Origin: Streptomyces violaceus
Lineage (GTDB): Bacteria; Actinomycetota; Actinomycetes; Streptomycetales; Streptomycetaceae
DNA: 6,947 nucleotides
Direction: 5' to 3'
NCBI GenBank assembly: GCA_000715635.1
Contig: KL569101.1
Location: 31,464-38,410 of the forward strand
The notes beneath the pieces were generated by a model. It saw nothing but the letters and a program-made list of their open reading frames with translations. It made no database searches and was not told where the DNA came from. Shown in pieces: positions 5,128 to 6,947 of this stretch. Positions within the stretch are counted from its first letter, which is position 1. Every line of letters begins with the position of its first letter. The position numbers were made by a program, and so were the translations under genes.

Positions 5128-6315
5128 ATGACCACATCGTCACCCGCACCCGCCGCCGTCACCGCCCGCGCACAGGAGGTCTCGTCGGAGATCGTCACCG
5201 ACATCCTCGCCCTCGTCCGTCAGGAGACCGGAAGCTACGACCTGCCGGGACTCGCGGCGGGCCTGGACCTCCTGCGCGAGCTGGCCGTCCACAGGCTGGG
5301 GAAGCCCGACCGCGAGCAGCGGTACGACGGCGGTGAGTGCGGTGACACCCTCACCCTGACCTACCACGGCACCGGACCCGGGCACGTCGCCCTCGTCGGC
5401 CACTACGACACCGTGTGGCCGGCCGGCACGCTCGCCGGATGGGAGCAGCCGCCGGGCGGCCCCGACGGCCGGGGGAAGCTCAGCGGGCCGGGCATCTTCG
5501 ACATGAAGACCGGCCTGGCCCAGGGCATCTGGGCCCTGAAGCTGGCCCGCGAGACCGGAACGCCCCTGCCCACCGTCACCTTCCTCTTCAACGGCGACGA
5601 GGAGATCGGCTCCCTCTCCTCCCGCCCGGTGATCGAGGAGACCGCCCGGAAGGTCGACGCCACGCTGGTCCTGGAGCCCACCGCCCACGGCGCGGTCAAG
5701 ACCGCCCGCAAGGGCTCCGGGATCTTCAAGGTCACCGCCACCGGGGTCGAGGCGCACGCCGGGCTGGCGCCGCAGGACGGGGCGAGCGCGATCACCGCGC
5801 TGTCCGAGTTCGTCCTCGCCGCGGCGAGGATCGCCCGCCCCGAGCAGGGCACGACCATCAACACCGGCCTGATCAGCGGCGGTTCGGCCACCAACGTCGT
5901 CGCCGGTCAGGCCACCGCCGGCGTCGACATCCGGGTCAGCAGCGAGGCCGAACAGGACCGTGTGGACGCCGAGTTCGCCGCCATCGAGGTCAGCGACCCC
6001 CGCGTGCGCATCGAGGTCGACCACGCCTGGAACCGGCCGCCCATGACCCTGAACGCCGCCTCCGCCCCGCTTCTCGCCCTCGCCCGCGAAGTCGCCCGCG
6101 CGCAGGGCCGCGCCGACCTTCCCACCGCCGCCGTCGGCGGTGCCAGCGACGCCAACTTCGTCGCGGCCCTCGGCCTGCCGGTCCTGTGCGGCATGGGCGC
6201 GATCGGCGACGGTGCCCACGCCCAGGGCGAGTTCATCCACCCCGACACGGTGCCCGCCCAGACGGCCCTGGTCGCCGGCCTGCTGGCCCGGCTGACGGAG
6301 CCGTTGCGCGGCTGA
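5128..6315 (+). CDS. M20-family zinc metallopeptidase, carboxypeptidase G2 (glutamate carboxypeptidase)-like
   Basis: This 395-residue protein has the full M20 architecture: a catalytic domain split around a dimerisation lid (about 195-305). Expected di-zinc ligands and catalytic residues are all present: H92 and D94 in GHYDTVWP, D125 in GIFDMKTG, the Glu pair E158-E159 in NGDEEIGS (E158 as general base), E183 in LEPT, and H364 in the C-terminal GDGAHAQGE motif. By alignment from memory these match CPG2 H112, D141, E175/E176, E200 and H385. The lid histidine H210 (EAHAG) and the RPP motif at 303-305, comparable to the glutamate-carboxylate-binding Arg of CPG2, are also kept. There is no signal peptide, so it should act in the cytoplasm, unlike secreted Pseudomonas CPG2. 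Such enzymes remove C-terminal glutamate from folates, p-aminobenzoyl-glutamate or related amides. Placement behind an AbgT-family carrier fits cleavage of the transported compound, but other M20 activities (deacylase, dipeptidase) are possible. Confidence 0.9.
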   Translation: MTTSSPAPAAVTARAQEVSSEIVTDILALVRQETGSYDLPGLAAGLDLLRELAVHRLGKPDREQRYDGGECGDTLTLTYHGTGPGHVALVGHYDTVWPAGTLAGWEQPPGGPDGRGKLSGPGIFDMKTGLAQGIWALKLARETGTPLPTVTFLFNGDEEIGSLSSRPVIEETARKVDATLVLEPTAHGAVKTARKGSGIFKVTATGVEAHAGLAPQDGASAITALSEFVLAAARIARPEQGTTINTGLISGGSATNVVAGQATAGVDIRVSSEAEQDRVDAEFAAIEVSDPRVRIEVDHAWNRPPMTLNAASAPLLALAREVARAQGRADLPTAAVGGASDANFVAALGLPVLCGMGAIGDGAHAQGEFIHPDTVPAQTALVAGLLARLTEPLRG

Positions 6316-6338
6316 ACACGGGTCCCTCGTACGGACGT

Positions 6339-6402
6339 GATGCCGCGCGCATCTGGTATCTCCATGGGGCCATGTGGCATACCGGCCCGCCAGGACCGGT
6401 AT
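6339..6402. terminator. Hairpin cluster between convergent genes, probable bidirectional terminator
   Basis: The 99 bases between the M20 stop and the TetR stop hold several inverted repeats: GATGC-(5)-GCATC (6339-6353), GGTAT...ATACC (6355-6383) with an inner CATG-GGGC-CATG (6363-6374), and ATACCGG-(10)-CCGGTAT (6379-6402). The last two share 6379-6383, so they are alternative structures. Placement between convergent stop codons fits a bidirectional terminator. No clear U-tract follows on either strand. Confidence 0.5.
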
Positions 6403-6414
6403 CGCCGGGGTTGG

Positions 6415-6947
6415 TCAGGCGGTGTGGGTGGGGTGGTCGGCATCCAGCAGTGCGAGGGCGTTGCGGATGCCCTGTTCGAGGAGCTGGTCGGCGAGTTGCC
6501 GGTCGGTCAGGGCACGGGAGAGCTGCAGCGTCCCGGCCAGCATGCCGAGGAGGCTGAGTGCTTTCAGACGCGCCGACGGCGGATCGTGGGGTGCCAGGCG
6601 GGCGGCGAAGTCGTCGACGAGGACCAGCGCGCCGTCGGTGTAGGCCTGCCTGGTGGGGTCCGTGGAGCGGGCGATCTCGTCGAGCAGGGCGGCGTTGGGG
6701 CAGCCGTCCTCGATGCTGTCGCGCTGCTCGGGGGAGAAGTACCAGCGCACGATCTGCTCGAGGCCGGCACGGCCGGGCGCCGCCTGCGCGACGATGTTCG
6801 CGTGCTGGGCGCGCATCTGGTCGGCGACCGCGGTGGCGACGAGTTCGTTCTTGGACGCGAAGTAGGCGTAGAAGGTGCCGTTGGTCAGCCCCGCGTCCTT
6901 CATGAGCGTGGAAATCCCCGAGCCGTCGATGCCGTCCCGCTTGAGCC
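6415..6947 (-). CDS. TetR/AcrR-family transcriptional regulator, N-terminus beyond the window
   Basis: The frame stays open from the TGA at 6417-6415 to the window edge, giving 176 visible residues; the first in-frame ATG at 6903-6901 lies inside the DNA-binding domain and is not the true start. The visible N-terminal part reads LKRDGIDGSGISTLMKDAG then LTNGTFYAYFASKNELV, which is the classic TetR HTH (recognition helix LTNGTFYAYF and the following helix). Only perhaps 20-30 residues are missing. The remainder is the variable helical ligand-binding/dimerisation domain. It contains a GCPNAALLDEIARS segment with a lone cysteine, a pattern I associate with one AcrR-like subgroup. The ligand is unknown. 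TetR proteins usually control themselves and a neighbouring or divergent gene, which here would lie outside the window to the right. It is convergent with the peptidase gene, so a regulatory link to it is not implied. Confidence 0.9.
   Translation of the reverse strand, partial: LKRDGIDGSGISTLMKDAGLTNGTFYAYFASKNELVATAVADQMRAQHANIVAQAAPGRAGLEQIVRWYFSPEQRDSIEDGCPNAALLDEIARSTDPTRQAYTDGALVLVDDFAARLAPHDPPSARLKALSLLGMLAGTLQLSRALTDRQLADQLLEQGIRNALALLDADHPTHTA

Noticed and set aside
5140..6240. Minus-strand open frame (366 codons) opposite the M20 peptidase
   Set aside because: Gly/Asp/Val-rich mirror frame without motifs; the peptidase has its complete catalytic set.
5415..6557. Plus-strand frame-shifted open frame (380 codons) over the peptidase and TetR 3' ends
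   Set aside because: Arg/Pro/Gly-rich off-frame translation crossing a hairpin region and an opposing gene.
6901..6903. ATG as the real start of the TetR-type protein
   Set aside because: Residues encoded upstream of it (LKRDGIDGSGISTL) continue the TetR DNA-binding domain, so the gene starts beyond the window.
1..6947. Mobile element, prophage, CRISPR or anti-phage defence genes
   Set aside because: I found no transposase, integrase, terminal repeats, spaced repeat array, tRNA-flanked boundary or defence-type domains; base composition is uniform apart from the intergenic patches.

Overview
The window looks like chromosomal DNA from a high-GC actinomycete, most likely Streptomyces or a close relative. 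The reasons are the very high GC content with G/C-rich third codon positions, short tightly packed genes with purine-rich ribosome binding sites, and families typical of that group (tandem Lrp/AsnC regulator, PLDc_N-SHOCT membrane protein, large Streptomyces-type membrane protein with an extracellular loop, TetR regulator). I see no phage, IS, CRISPR, tRNA or rRNA signal. No stretch longer than about 150 bases lacks a gene.

Layout. (1) Positions 1-2225, minus strand: a compact transcription unit running leftward. It encodes a six-helix membrane protein (846-2225), a cysteine-free carboxymuconolactone-decarboxylase-like protein (497-844), a small PLDc_N/SHOCT membrane protein (78-497) and possibly the first codons of one more gene (1-51). 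Junctions are a one-base gap and a one-base TGATG stop/start overlap, so these genes are almost certainly cotranscribed and translationally coupled. (2) Positions 2324-3358, minus strand: a tandemly duplicated Lrp/AsnC-family regulator, followed by a cluster of small inverted repeats. (3) Positions 3359-3506: a 148-base divergent control region with an exact 8-bp direct repeat spaced 31 bp, an AT-rich core and a possible leader stem. (4) Positions 3507-6315, plus strand: an AbgT-family transporter and an M20 (carboxypeptidase G2-like) zinc peptidase, 67 bases apart. (5) Positions 6316-6414: a hairpin-rich convergent region, probably a bidirectional terminator. (6) Positions 6415-6947, minus strand: a TetR-family regulator missing its N-terminal end at the window edge.

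How the parts may work together. The clearest functional unit is regulator / AbgT transporter / M20 peptidase. In E. coli, abgABT couples p-aminobenzoyl-glutamate uptake (AbgT) to its cleavage by an M20 heterodimer (AbgA/AbgB), with a LysR regulator, AbgR. Here the analogous arrangement would use one CPG2-like peptidase and a divergent double-Lrp regulator. The transporter keeps every residue I can compare with the Neisseria MtrF substrate site. The substrate (p-aminobenzoyl-glutamate, another acyl-glutamate or peptide) and even the transport direction (uptake, or drug efflux as proposed for MtrF/YdaH) are not decided by sequence. The left-hand membrane operon has no assigned function; an envelope role is only a guess.
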